From assembly GCA_900542805.1 (NCBI GenBank), contig UQOW01000007.1:13753-77752 (forward strand): a DNA stretch of 64,000 nt. Direction: 5' to 3'. The DNA is from an uncultured Sutterella sp. (GTDB lineage Bacteria; Pseudomonadota; Gammaproteobacteria; Burkholderiales; Burkholderiaceae_F). Position numbers and translations under genes: made by a program. This document shows, piece after piece, positions 18,341 to 26,547 of the stretch. The stretch's first letter is position 1, and every line of letters begins with the position of its first letter. The notes below the pieces were generated by a model. It made no database searches. It saw only the letters and a program-made list of their open reading frames with translations, and was not told the origin of the DNA.

Positions 18341-19483
18341 ATGATTTTTCGCCGCAGTTTCCTTAACGAGCTCGCCAATAGTGCCGGCGGGGTCTTTACC
18401 GTGATTTTTTCGATTGTTTTGACAGTCGGATTGGTCGGGGTTTTGCACGAAACGGCAGGCGGCAGTTACGACTCTTCGTCCGTTTTAGAGATTACGCTTT
18501 ATACGGGGCTTGCCAATTTGGCTCCCCTCATGACGGCTTCTCTGTTTGTTGCCGTTTTAATCACGTTAATCCGCACCTGGCAAGACAACGAGATGATTGT
18601 GTGGTTCTCGGCCGGCGGACGCAGTTTACTGGACTGGATCGGACCGGTTTTAAAGTTTGTTTTCCCTTTTGCCGTTCTCGTGGCGGTCCTGTCGCTTTCG
18701 GTCAGCCCCTGGGCCAAGGAGCAGATGGAGCAAAGCGCCCGAGAGTTTCAGCAGCGCGATGATGTCAGTCGTATTGCTCCGGGGCGCTTTATCGAGACGA
18801 ACGGCGGGCAACGTGTCTTTTTTATCGAAGAAGTTTCCAAGGACGGTACTCGCGTCAAAAACGTTTTTATGAGCATTCGCGAGAATGACAAAGAGACGAT
18901 TGTTCGCGCTCAGTCCGGCGAAATTAAGCGCAACGCGCTCGGAGATCGTTTTGCGGTTTTATATAACGGGAAGCGCTACGATACGGGGAGCGGATCGGAC
19001 GCGGCCTGGCGCGTAATTGAATTTAAAACATACGAATTGCGCTTGGATACAAAGACCGGTCCCATCTCCGGTTCGTCCGATGTCGATCAGGTACCGATTC
19101 AGACGCTCATGGGAATGGACACGGCTCGCGCCAAAGGGCAGATGTTTTGGCGTTTTACCTGGCCCTTTGCCGCGCTTATTTTGCCGTTTTTGGCCATTCC
19201 GCTTTCTTTGACGAACGTACGGGCCGGAAGAAATCTGAATCTGTTGGCGGCGGCGTTGATTTTTATCTTGTATCTTAATGCCGTTTCCATCGGCGTGGCG
19301 CGCGTGAAGACCGAGCGCCTTGATTGGGTGGTCGGTCTTATGTTGATTAACGGGTCGTTCCTTTTCATCACCGTACTTCTTTTCGTGCGACGAGTTTGGA
19401 TGCAACGTTGGTTGCCGCAATGCCTGACGGATTTGCCGTATCGCATCGGTCGTTGGGTGAGGCGTCGGGAGAGGAAAGCATGA
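18341..19483 (+). CDS. lptF: LPS export system permease LptF
   Basis: Inner-membrane subunit of the LptB2FG extractor that loads LPS onto the LptC/LptA bridge. The 380 residues follow the YjgP/YjgQ plan: helices near 15-35, 60-80 and 100-125, a periplasmic beta-jellyroll domain (about 130-265) and three C-terminal helices. It overlaps lptG by 4 nt (ATGA). The ATPase and bridge genes are at 43.8-45.8 kb. Confidence 0.9.
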   Translation: MIFRRSFLNELANSAGGVFTVIFSIVLTVGLVGVLHETAGGSYDSSSVLEITLYTGLANLAPLMTASLFVAVLITLIRTWQDNEMIVWFSAGGRSLLDWIGPVLKFVFPFAVLVAVLSLSVSPWAKEQMEQSAREFQQRDDVSRIAPGRFIETNGGQRVFFIEEVSKDGTRVKNVFMSIRENDKETIVRAQSGEIKRNALGDRFAVLYNGKRYDTGSGSDAAWRVIEFKTYELRLDTKTGPISGSSDVDQVPIQTLMGMDTARAKGQMFWRFTWPFAALILPFLAIPLSLTNVRAGRNLNLLAAALIFILYLNAVSIGVARVKTERLDWVVGLMLINGSFLFITVLLFVRRVWMQRWLPQCLTDLPYRIGRWVRRRERKA

Positions 19484-20625
19484 GAATCGTGACCCGACAG
19501 CTCACAAAGGAAATTCTCATCGCGACAGCGTTCGTGATGGTTTCGCTTTTGGCGCTTTTCGCCTTCTTCGATGTTGCCGGACAAAGTTCGCGCATCGGAA
19601 CGCGCTACGGCATCGATATGGCCTTGCAGTTCGCCGTCCTGAATTTGCCGCGTCGGTTTTATCAAGTCATGCCGATTGCCGCGCTTTTGGGCGGTATATA
19701 TACGCTCTCCCGCTGGGCTGCCGAATCCCAATTCGTGGTTTGGCGCATTTCGGGGTTGTCGGCTTGGCGTTTGGCTCAGATGCTTTTGGCGCCGGCATCG
19801 GTCCTGATTGTTCTGACGTATGCGGTCGGAGAATGGGTTGCCCCGGCCACCGATAGGGCCTACACGGATTTGCGGCGCATCAATGTGTACAACACGAACT
19901 TAAAACGCGTTTACGGCTTTAAGTCCGGCGTGTGGGTTAAAGATATCGTCAAAGCCAAAGACGGAAGCCCCGAGCTGCTTCGCTTTGTCAATGTCGGGAG
20001 TTTGTCGGTTGGCGAGCAGATGGAAACAGGTGCTTGGCGTGTTTTTGAGTTTTCTGCCCGCGACAATTCCCTGTTGCGAATCATTCACGCTACGAATGCT
20101 ACGCATGTTCCTTCGCGTGGATGGCATTTGAAAAACGCCCGCATCGAGACGTTGCCCGCCGTCGGTAGAGACGACGGACCGATGATTGAAAGGGCCACGA
20201 TTCAGACGGCCGCGGACCTTGTTCTTCCCAGTGACATGCAACCGGAGATCTTAGAAGTTTTAACCGTCAAGCCCTCGGCGATGGGAATCGGTGAGTTGCA
20301 CGAGTATATCGGCCACTTAAAGCAGATGCGTCAGGAAACAAAACGCTACGAAATTGAGTTTTGGAACCACATCGTTTACCCGATTCTCATTTTCGTGATG
20401 CTCATGGTCGCCATGCCTTTTGCGTATTTAAACGCTCGGGCCGGCGGCATGGCCGTCAAGATTTTCTGCGGTCTTGTGATCGGTGTCGTCTTTTTCGGAA
20501 TCGACAACGCCTTTACGTTTGCCGGCACGACCAGTGCTTTACCGGCGATGATGATTCCTCTCGTTCCAGTTGTTTTGATGCTTTTTGCCACAAGTGCGGC
20601 GCTCTGGTTTGCAGAACGCCGTTAG
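19480..20625 (+). CDS. lptG: LPS export system permease LptG
   Basis: Second permease of LptB2FG. The 381 residues start MRIVTRQLTKEIL with an N-terminal helix (about 15-37), two more near 60-80 and 95-120, a periplasmic domain, then three helices including FWNHIVYPILIFVMLMVAMPF near residue 300. Start is the ATG at 19480 overlapping the lptF stop; a longer frame from 19396 lies inside lptF. It is followed at 20 nt by the convergent ABC ATPase gene. Confidence 0.9.
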   Translation: MRIVTRQLTKEILIATAFVMVSLLALFAFFDVAGQSSRIGTRYGIDMALQFAVLNLPRRFYQVMPIAALLGGIYTLSRWAAESQFVVWRISGLSAWRLAQMLLAPASVLIVLTYAVGEWVAPATDRAYTDLRRINVYNTNLKRVYGFKSGVWVKDIVKAKDGSPELLRFVNVGSLSVGEQMETGAWRVFEFSARDNSLLRIIHATNATHVPSRGWHLKNARIETLPAVGRDDGPMIERATIQTAADLVLPSDMQPEILEVLTVKPSAMGIGELHEYIGHLKQMRQETKRYEIEFWNHIVYPILIFVMLMVAMPFAYLNARAGGMAVKIFCGLVIGVVFFGIDNAFTFAGTTSALPAMMIPLVPVVLMLFATSAALWFAERR

Positions 20626-20645
20626 GGGACGATGAAGTCCGCAAA

Positions 20646-21380
20646 TCAGTGCGACAAAATCTGCGACAGGAACTTTTGGGCGCGCTCCGAGCGCGGGGCG
20701 TTGAAAAATTCGACCTTCGGAACGTTTTCCAGAATTTCTCCGTGATCGACGAAAATCACGCGGTCGGCCACTTTCTTGGCAAAGCCCATTTCGTGTGTGA
20801 CGACCATCATGGTCATGCCGTCACGCGCTAGTTGCACCATCACGTCCAAGACTTCGTTAATCATTTCCGGATCGAGGGCCGACGTCGGTTCGTCAAAGAG
20901 CATGCAAATCGGATCCATAGCCAGTGCACGAGCAATGGCCACACGCTGCTGCTGACCGCCCGAGAGTTGGCCGGGGAATTTTTCAGCTTGGCTTAAAAGC
21001 CCGACACGCTCCAAAAGCTTTAAACCGCGTTCCGTGGCTTCGTCACGCCCGCGCTTTAAGACTTTCATTTGTGCCAAACGCAAGTTGTCGATAATCGAAA
21101 GATGCGGGAAAAGCTCGAAGTGCTGGAAAACCATGCCGACGTGGCTACGCAATTTGGCTAAATCAGTCTTCGGGTCCCCGACACTGACGCTGTTGACAAG
21201 GATTTCTCCTTCCTGAAACGGCTCTAAGGCGTTGACGGTCTTAATCAACGTGGATTTGCCCGATCCCGAAGGGCCGCAGACAACAACGACTTCTCCCTTT
21301 TCAACGGAGACGGAACAGTTTTTTAATACCTGAAAATCTCCGTACCACTTGCTTACATTGCGGATCTCAATCATTGCCAT
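20646..21380 (-). CDS. Polar amino acid ABC transporter ATP-binding protein (GlnQ/GltL type), without adjacent permease
   Basis: Cytoplasmic ATPase of a class 3 amino-acid importer. The 244 residues have Walker A GPSGSGKS near 35, the LSGGQQQRVAIARAL signature near 135 and Walker B CMLFDEPTSALDP near 160, with the VxHEMGFA switch typical of GlnQ/HisP relatives. Permease and binding protein genes normally flank such ATPases but none is present: upstream is a TRAP system and downstream is lptG. It must serve a transporter encoded elsewhere. GAGGG lies about 10 nt before the ATG. Confidence 0.87.
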   Translation of the reverse strand: MAMIEIRNVSKWYGDFQVLKNCSVSVEKGEVVVVCGPSGSGKSTLIKTVNALEPFQEGEILVNSVSVGDPKTDLAKLRSHVGMVFQHFELFPHLSIIDNLRLAQMKVLKRGRDEATERGLKLLERVGLLSQAEKFPGQLSGGQQQRVAIARALAMDPICMLFDEPTSALDPEMINEVLDVMVQLARDGMTMMVVTHEMGFAKKVADRVIFVDHGEILENVPKVEFFNAPRSERAQKFLSQILSH

Positions 21381-21530
21381 GGTAAAAATACCCTCGGTAA
21401 ATCGCTAATTAATCCGAAACGGATGCTTCGGAAACAGAGTAGGCGGGAACGATAGCACGGTCTGGCTTTAAGGTACTACTCGCGGAGCGGTTTGTTTTTT
21501 TTCGACCGGATAACGAAGAAAGAATAGGAC

Positions 21531-21587
21531 GCACCGAAACGGTGCATACGCGCAGTCTCGGTGCGTTGCAGCGGCTTGCGTGAGCCG
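21531..21587 (+). promoter_or_regulatory. Palindromes upstream of the sigma-54 promoter (candidate activator sites)
   Basis: A perfect GCACCG-AAA-CGGTGC palindrome (21531-21545), a related CGGTGCGTTGCAG half repeat (21560-21572) and a second inverted repeat CGGCT-N6-AGCCG (21572-21587) lie 65-120 bp upstream of the -24 element. This is where an enhancer-binding protein is expected to sit. The rest of 21381-21650 shows no gene. Confidence 0.5.
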
Positions 21588-21651
21588 TTGTTGCATCATT
21601 GTCTCAGCAATTTATCGTAAAAAAGCGCTGAAAACCTCGGATTTATTGAGC

Positions 21652-21667
21652 TGGCACGAAAATTGCT
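21652..21667 (+). promoter_or_regulatory. Sigma-54 (RpoN) promoter of the TAXI TRAP transporter
   Basis: TGGCACG at 21652-21658, four bases, then TTGCT at 21663-21667 match the -24/-12 consensus exactly, with GG and GC separated by 10 nt. The predicted start is about 21678, leaving a 60-nt leader before the binding protein ATG. The rpoN gene is in this window at 42411-43823. Confidence 0.88.
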
Positions 21668-21682
21668 TTATAAGAAGGTAAG

Positions 21683-21698
21683 GGCATTACCAAATGCC
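21683..21698 (+). promoter_or_regulatory. Perfect inverted repeat in the leader of the TRAP operon
   Basis: GGCATT-ACCA-AATGCC begins about 5 nt after the predicted transcription start. It could act as an operator or as a 5' stabilising hairpin; the sequence does not decide between these. Confidence 0.45.
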
Positions 21699-21738
21699 TC
21701 ATACGAAAATCCAAAAGGTATTTAGTCGGAGAAAAAGC

Positions 21739-22704
21739 ATGTTTAAGAAACTTCTTCCTTTCGTTATGGCCGGTGCTCTGGCCTTAGGCGGTGTTGCGAT
21801 GGCCAAGGATACGTTCGTGACTATCGGTACGGGTGGTATCACGGGTGTTTATTACGCTACGGGCGGCGCCTTAGCCAAGATCGTTAACGCCAAGCGCTCG
21901 ACCTATCACGTCCGCGCCAGTGTGGAAAGCACGGGCGGTAGCAAGTTCAACATCAATGCGGTTTCCACAGGTGATTTGGACTTCGGTATTGCTCAGGCCG
22001 ATACGCAGTACATGGCTTACTTCGGAAAGGATGTTTGGGAAGGTAAACCCGTTAAGAAGTTGCGTGCAGTTTTTGCCTTGGCTCCGGAAGCCGTGACTTT
22101 CGTTGCCGCCGAAGATAGCGGTATTCGTTCCATTAATGATGTCAAAGGCAAGATTATTAATCTCGGTGATGCCGGATCGGGTAACCGCATCAATGCCATG
22201 GATATTTTCAAGAATTTCGGCATTGTTCCGGGCAAGGATTTCCGTGACGAGAAGTTAAAGCCGGCGGATGCGCCGCGTGTTTTGCAGGACGGTCGTATCG
22301 ACGGGTTCTTCTACACGGTCGGTCATCCGAACGGCAACATCAAGGAAGCAACGGCCGGAAAGCGTGTCTGCCGCATTGTCCCGATTACAGGTTTGGATAA
22401 ACTCTTAAAGGGTGCGCCGTATTACTCGATGACGACGATTGATATGAGTCAATACCCCGATGCGGCTAACAGTAAAGACAAGGTCGAGACGCTCGGCATG
22501 CTTGCCACGCTTGTGACATCCTCGGATGTTCCCGATGATGTAGTCTATGCCGTCACCAAGGAAGTGATGGAAAACCTCGATAAGCTCAGAAAGTTGCATC
22601 CGGCGCTGGAGAGCATCACCGTAAAGAGCATGCTCGAAGGGCTTTCGGCTCCGATTCATAACGGTGCCATGCGCTACTACAAAGAAGTCGGTTTGATTAA
22701 GTAA
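21739..22704 (+). CDS. TAXI-family TRAP transporter solute-binding protein
   Basis: Periplasmic receptor of a tripartite ATP-independent transporter. The 321 residues begin with a Sec signal peptide (MFKKLLPFVMAGALALGGVAMA, cleavage after about residue 22), then VTIGTGGITGVYYATGGALAKIVN, the opening typical of TAXI proteins. DFGIAQADTQYMAY and LGDAGSGNRINAM follow. Start: ATG at 21739 has CGGAG 7 nt upstream; the longer frame from 21694 adds a non-signal tail across the leader repeat. Ligand is unknown; characterised or predicted TAXI ligands are glutamate-like and other small organic anions. The permease follows after a hairpin. Confidence 0.92.
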   Translation: MFKKLLPFVMAGALALGGVAMAKDTFVTIGTGGITGVYYATGGALAKIVNAKRSTYHVRASVESTGGSKFNINAVSTGDLDFGIAQADTQYMAYFGKDVWEGKPVKKLRAVFALAPEAVTFVAAEDSGIRSINDVKGKIINLGDAGSGNRINAMDIFKNFGIVPGKDFRDEKLKPADAPRVLQDGRIDGFFYTVGHPNGNIKEATAGKRVCRIVPITGLDKLLKGAPYYSMTTIDMSQYPDAANSKDKVETLGMLATLVTSSDVPDDVVYAVTKEVMENLDKLRKLHPALESITVKSMLEGLSAPIHNGAMRYYKEVGLIK

Positions 22705-22732
22705 GTTCTGTTTTTAATTAAAGTCAATCAAT

Positions 22733-22762
22733 GGGCCGTTCCCGATCCTTCGGGAATGGCCC
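22733..22762 (+). other. Intercistronic hairpin between binding protein and permease
   Basis: GGGCCGTTCCCGA pairs with TCGGGAATGGCCC around a TCCT loop, with no T run after it. Such structures commonly protect the upstream message and let the binding protein be made in excess over the permease. Confidence 0.7.
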
Positions 22763-22811
22763 GTACATATCAAGAAAAAAGCAAGAAGCGCCAAGTCAAT
22801 AGGATTGAGAA

Positions 22812-24926
22812 ATGAGCGACACAGAAAAAATCGTATTGCCCGACGCGGGCCCAAAAAAGAAAAAAGACGATGACATCATCGGAGAATATCGGCAGGAGGT
22901 CACCGAAGGCGATCATGGTCTGGAAGGGGACAAGTCGGGCATTTCGACGGCTATTACGTTTATCGTGGCGTTATCCTGGTCGCTTTTCCAAATGTCCACG
23001 GCCAGTTGGCTTTTGCTCGATTCCTTGTACGTCAAAGCTTTCCACTTGGCTTTTGCTATGGCCCTGGTGTTTTTGAACATTCCGGCCATTAAAGGCGCCA
23101 AGCGCTACCGTTGGGACTTGCGCATCCTTCTGGCGATGAACCGCGTGACGCTTTTTGACTGGGCCGTGGGCCTAGTTGCCGTCGCAGCCGCTTTGTACGT
23201 CTTCTTCGATTACGAAGGCATTGCCGACAGAGCCGGGCAACCCAATGCGCGCGATATCGTCATCGGTTTGATTTTGCTCGTGACGCTTCTGGAAGCCACA
23301 CGGCGCGTTTCGGGACCTGCGCTTCCGATTATCAGTCTCTTATTTGTCGCGTATGTCTTCTTCGGACCGTATCTGCCGGATCTATTTGCCTTTAAGGGTG
23401 TAAGCCTCTCGCGTTTTATCTCGCAGATTACGATGGATACACAGGGCATTTACGGTGTTCCGCTGCATGTGTCGGCAACGGTCGTGTTCCTCTTCGTGCT
23501 TTTCGGAACGATGCTTGACCGGGCCGGCGGCGGGTCGTTCTTTACACGTATTGCCGTTTCCGGACTCGGACAGTACCGAGGCGGTGCGGCAAAAGCAGCC
23601 GTTGCCGGGTCGGCTCTTTCCGGCATGGTTTCCGGTTCCTCCATTGCCAATGTCGTGACGACCGGTACCTTCACGATTCCGCTCATGAAGCGCATCGGGT
23701 ACACGGGAACCAAGGCAGCGGCCATTGAAGTGGCTTCGTCAGTTAACGGACAACTTGCGCCTCCCGTAATGGGTGCGGCAGCCTTCATTATTGCCGAGTA
23801 CGTTAACGTGCCGTACGTGGAAGTAGCCAAAGCCGCTGCGATTCCGGCGTTTGCCGCCTACATGGGTTTAATTTGGATTACGCATATCGAGGCCTGCAAG
23901 CTCGGACTTAAGGGTCTGCCGAAAAACGAACTGCCGCATTTTTGGGTTGAGATGAAAAAGGGAATGCACTTTTTGCTCCCTCTTCTCATGCTCCTTTACG
24001 AATTGATTTTCTTGCAACACTCGGCCGAACTCAGTGTCCTTCGCGCCATCCTCGTTTTGGGCGTCATCATGCTCTTGCAGCCGGTTGCCGTGGCGCGTGT
24101 GCGCGGCACACCCTTGTTGCCGGCACTTCGGACCGGGTTTAAGACACTAGTTGACTCGTTAGCGGCCGGTGCCAATAACATGGCCGGTGTGGCTCTTGCC
24201 ACGGCCTCGGCAGGCATCATTGTCGGGTGCGTCTCCATGGGTTTGGGGCAACAAATCACAAGCCTCGTGGAAGTGCTCTCGATGGGCAACATCTTCCTAC
24301 TGATTTTAATTACGGCGCTCGCCAGTCTTTTGCTCGGCATGGGATTGCCGACGACGGCAAACTACATCATCATGGCCTCTTTGACGGCTCCGGTTCTTGT
24401 AGATCTGGCAACCGGCATGAACGTTCACGGTGTGGATATTGCGATTACGCTGATGGGGGCGCATCTGTTTTGCCTGTATTTCGGCGTGATGGCCGATGCG
24501 ACGCCGCCTGTGGGCTTGGCGGCGTATGCCGGCGCGGCCATTGCCCGTGTCGAACCGATTCGGGTCGGCTGGCAGGCGTTTATCTACGATATCCGTACCT
24601 TCATCATCCCGGTGGTGTTCCTATTTAATGCAGACTTGCTCTTAGACGGCATTGATAGTTGGATGGTCGGATTCTTTCTGTTTGCTATGACCAGTTTGGG
24701 AATGATGTCTCTGAGTAGCGCGTTCGAGGGCTGGTTCATTCGGGAGATGAACCTAGTCGAGCGCAGCATTTTGCTTTGTGCTTCGGCTGTGCTGATGTTC
24801 CCGTTCCTCGTGACGGGTGCGTTCTTGCCCTATGAGATGCGGTGGTGGGGTTATACGGTCGGTTTAGCTCTCCTCGGTCTCGTGTACCTGTGGCAACGCC
24901 TGCGGTATCATGAAACACTCTTTTAA
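22812..24926 (+). CDS. TRAP transporter permease, fused small (DctQ) and large (DctM) subunits
   Basis: Secondary transporter using an ion gradient to move the ligand delivered by the TAXI protein. The 704 residues are the fused 4TM-12TM form always found with TAXI receptors. After a charged cytoplasmic N terminus (about 45 residues) come four helices, then the DctM domain with SGSSIANVVTTGTFTIPLMK near 275, NGQLAPPVMGAAAFI near 315 and LGMGLPTTANYIIM near 515. It has its own ribosome-binding site (AGGATTGAG). No third gene follows. Confidence 0.93.
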   Translation: MSDTEKIVLPDAGPKKKKDDDIIGEYRQEVTEGDHGLEGDKSGISTAITFIVALSWSLFQMSTASWLLLDSLYVKAFHLAFAMALVFLNIPAIKGAKRYRWDLRILLAMNRVTLFDWAVGLVAVAAALYVFFDYEGIADRAGQPNARDIVIGLILLVTLLEATRRVSGPALPIISLLFVAYVFFGPYLPDLFAFKGVSLSRFISQITMDTQGIYGVPLHVSATVVFLFVLFGTMLDRAGGGSFFTRIAVSGLGQYRGGAAKAAVAGSALSGMVSGSSIANVVTTGTFTIPLMKRIGYTGTKAAAIEVASSVNGQLAPPVMGAAAFIIAEYVNVPYVEVAKAAAIPAFAAYMGLIWITHIEACKLGLKGLPKNELPHFWVEMKKGMHFLLPLLMLLYELIFLQHSAELSVLRAILVLGVIMLLQPVAVARVRGTPLLPALRTGFKTLVDSLAAGANNMAGVALATASAGIIVGCVSMGLGQQITSLVEVLSMGNIFLLILITALASLLLGMGLPTTANYIIMASLTAPVLVDLATGMNVHGVDIAITLMGAHLFCLYFGVMADATPPVGLAAYAGAAIARVEPIRVGWQAFIYDIRTFIIPVVFLFNADLLLDGIDSWMVGFFLFAMTSLGMMSLSSAFEGWFIREMNLVERSILLCASAVLMFPFLVTGAFLPYEMRWWGYTVGLALLGLVYLWQRLRYHETLF

Positions 24927-24948
24927 TTGATTCTGTTTCCCATTGTCG

Positions 24949-24972
24949 ACACGCCCGAGAAATCGGGCGTGT
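24949..24972 (+). terminator. Hairpin after the TRAP permease gene
   Basis: ACACGCCCGA and TCGGGCGTGT form a 10-bp stem with a GAAA tetraloop 23 nt after the stop. There is no strong T run, so it may be a 3' stabiliser or a Rho-assisted terminator. Confidence 0.55.
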
Positions 24973-25111
24973 TGCGTATCGGATGAGACGATCCGTTTCC
25001 TGACTTCTCGGTTTTCGTCAAGTCTGAAAGCGAGTTCCTGTGAAATCCATCGGATACAAGAATTTGCGCCTCCTGTTTAGGGAGGCTCAAGGGAATTCGG
25101 ACGTAAAAACT

Positions 25112-26527
25112 CTACTTTTTATCCGGTGTGGTTTGCGACGTCTTTTTGGCTTTCTTCGCGGCAAGGACATCGGCGTGTGTGGTCACGGGTTTCCCGACTA
25201 AAAAGTTCACGGCCTGCGTGAGAGGAAAATCGCTCTTGTCGCCGAACGTGTAACGTAAGGACGGCATCATTTCGTTTTCTTCCTCTTTCAGAGCATCTTT
25301 TTCGGAGGATTTTGTCTCTGAAGTTTCCGCGTCAATGTGTCCGGAAAGATCGGCCTCGCGAATCGCAAAGGACGGGTAGTTTCCCTCCGGTGTGTCGTCA
25401 ACGAGGATGTCAGGCGTGATGCCCCGGGCTTGAATCGAGCGCCCGAGCGGCGTGTAGTAGCGCGCCGTAGTCATCTTAAGTCCGAGCGTTTCTCCGGTTT
25501 TGATAGGAAGCGGAATAATCGTTTGGACGCTTCCCTTTCCGAAGGTGCGTGTTCCCATCAATGTGGCACGCTTGTGGTCCTGTAAGGCGCCCGAGACAAT
25601 TTCGGAAGCCGAAGCCGAGGCACCGTTCACGAGAACCACAATCGGCACGGTTTTGATGAGGAGAGGAAGCCCCTTTAACACGTCGGAAGTATCGTCGCCT
25701 ACGGCATAGTCTTGATAGGAGGCTTTGAAGACGCGCTCGGAGGCTTTGTCGCGTCCCTTGGTTGAGACCACGGGAACTCCGTCTTTTAAAAAGGCGGCGG
25801 AAACACCGACTGCGGCATTCAGTAGACCTCCCGGATTGTTGCGCAAATCGAGCACCAGGCCTTTTAAGTCTTTATCACGCGACAATTGCGTCAAGGCCTT
25901 TGCGACGTCAGCCGTGGTTTTTCCCTGAAACTGCGAGATACGGATGTACCCGACATGATGGTCAAGGGCTTTGGACTTGACCGACTGAATCTTGATAATG
26001 GCCCGTACCAGGTGAATGACTACGGGTTTGATCTCCCCTTTGCGAGCAATCGTCAGCGTGATGGGGGTGCCGGGTTTACCGCGCATCAGCTTGACGTTTT
26101 CATCGAGTGAGCGGTCGGCACTGACTTTGTCATCGATTTTGATGATGATATCTCCGGCACGCACACCCGCACGGGCCGCCGGGGTGTCGTCGATGGGACT
26201 GACGACGCGAACGCCTTGGACGTCTTTGGTTATTTCGATACCCAGACCGCCGAACTCACCGGCCGTGCTTTCCTGCAGGTCTTTGTAGCCCTTCGCATCT
26301 AAAAACGAAGAGTGCGGGTCAAGCCCGGATACCATGCCTTTAATGGCGTTTTCGATGAGTTTTTTGTCGCTCACTTCATCAACGTAATAATTCTTGATAC
26401 CGCCGAAAATCTCCGCAAACAAGCGAACGTCATCGACCGGAAGCGGCGGTTCCTTTACGGAGGCCGAACATACAAGAGGCAATGCCAAGAGCGTCAGAAT
26501 GACGGCGGGACGAGGTACAAGCGTCAT
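25112..26527 (-). CDS. ctpA: Carboxy-terminal processing protease (S41 family, CtpA/Prc type)
   Basis: Periplasmic serine protease that cuts envelope proteins from their C terminus. From ATG at 26527 the product has 471 residues with a signal peptide (VILTLLALPLVCSA). A catalytic-domain cap is followed by a PDZ domain near 90-165 (GLGIEITKDVQGVRVVSPID), and the Ser/Lys dyad lies in NGASASASEIV near 310 and GTRTFGKGSVQ near 335. The C-terminal tail is charged and Lys-rich. The in-frame start at 26563 is possible but overlaps the EnvC gene and spoils the signal peptide. It forms a pair with the envC-like gene, as is common. Confidence 0.92.
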   Translation of the reverse strand: MTLVPRPAVILTLLALPLVCSASVKEPPLPVDDVRLFAEIFGGIKNYYVDEVSDKKLIENAIKGMVSGLDPHSSFLDAKGYKDLQESTAGEFGGLGIEITKDVQGVRVVSPIDDTPAARAGVRAGDIIIKIDDKVSADRSLDENVKLMRGKPGTPITLTIARKGEIKPVVIHLVRAIIKIQSVKSKALDHHVGYIRISQFQGKTTADVAKALTQLSRDKDLKGLVLDLRNNPGGLLNAAVGVSAAFLKDGVPVVSTKGRDKASERVFKASYQDYAVGDDTSDVLKGLPLLIKTVPIVVLVNGASASASEIVSGALQDHKRATLMGTRTFGKGSVQTIIPLPIKTGETLGLKMTTARYYTPLGRSIQARGITPDILVDDTPEGNYPSFAIREADLSGHIDAETSETKSSEKDALKEEENEMMPSLRYTFGDKSDFPLTQAVNFLVGKPVTTHADVLAAKKAKKTSQTTPDKK

Positions 26528-26547
26528 GATTTCTTTCAGTGAGTTAA

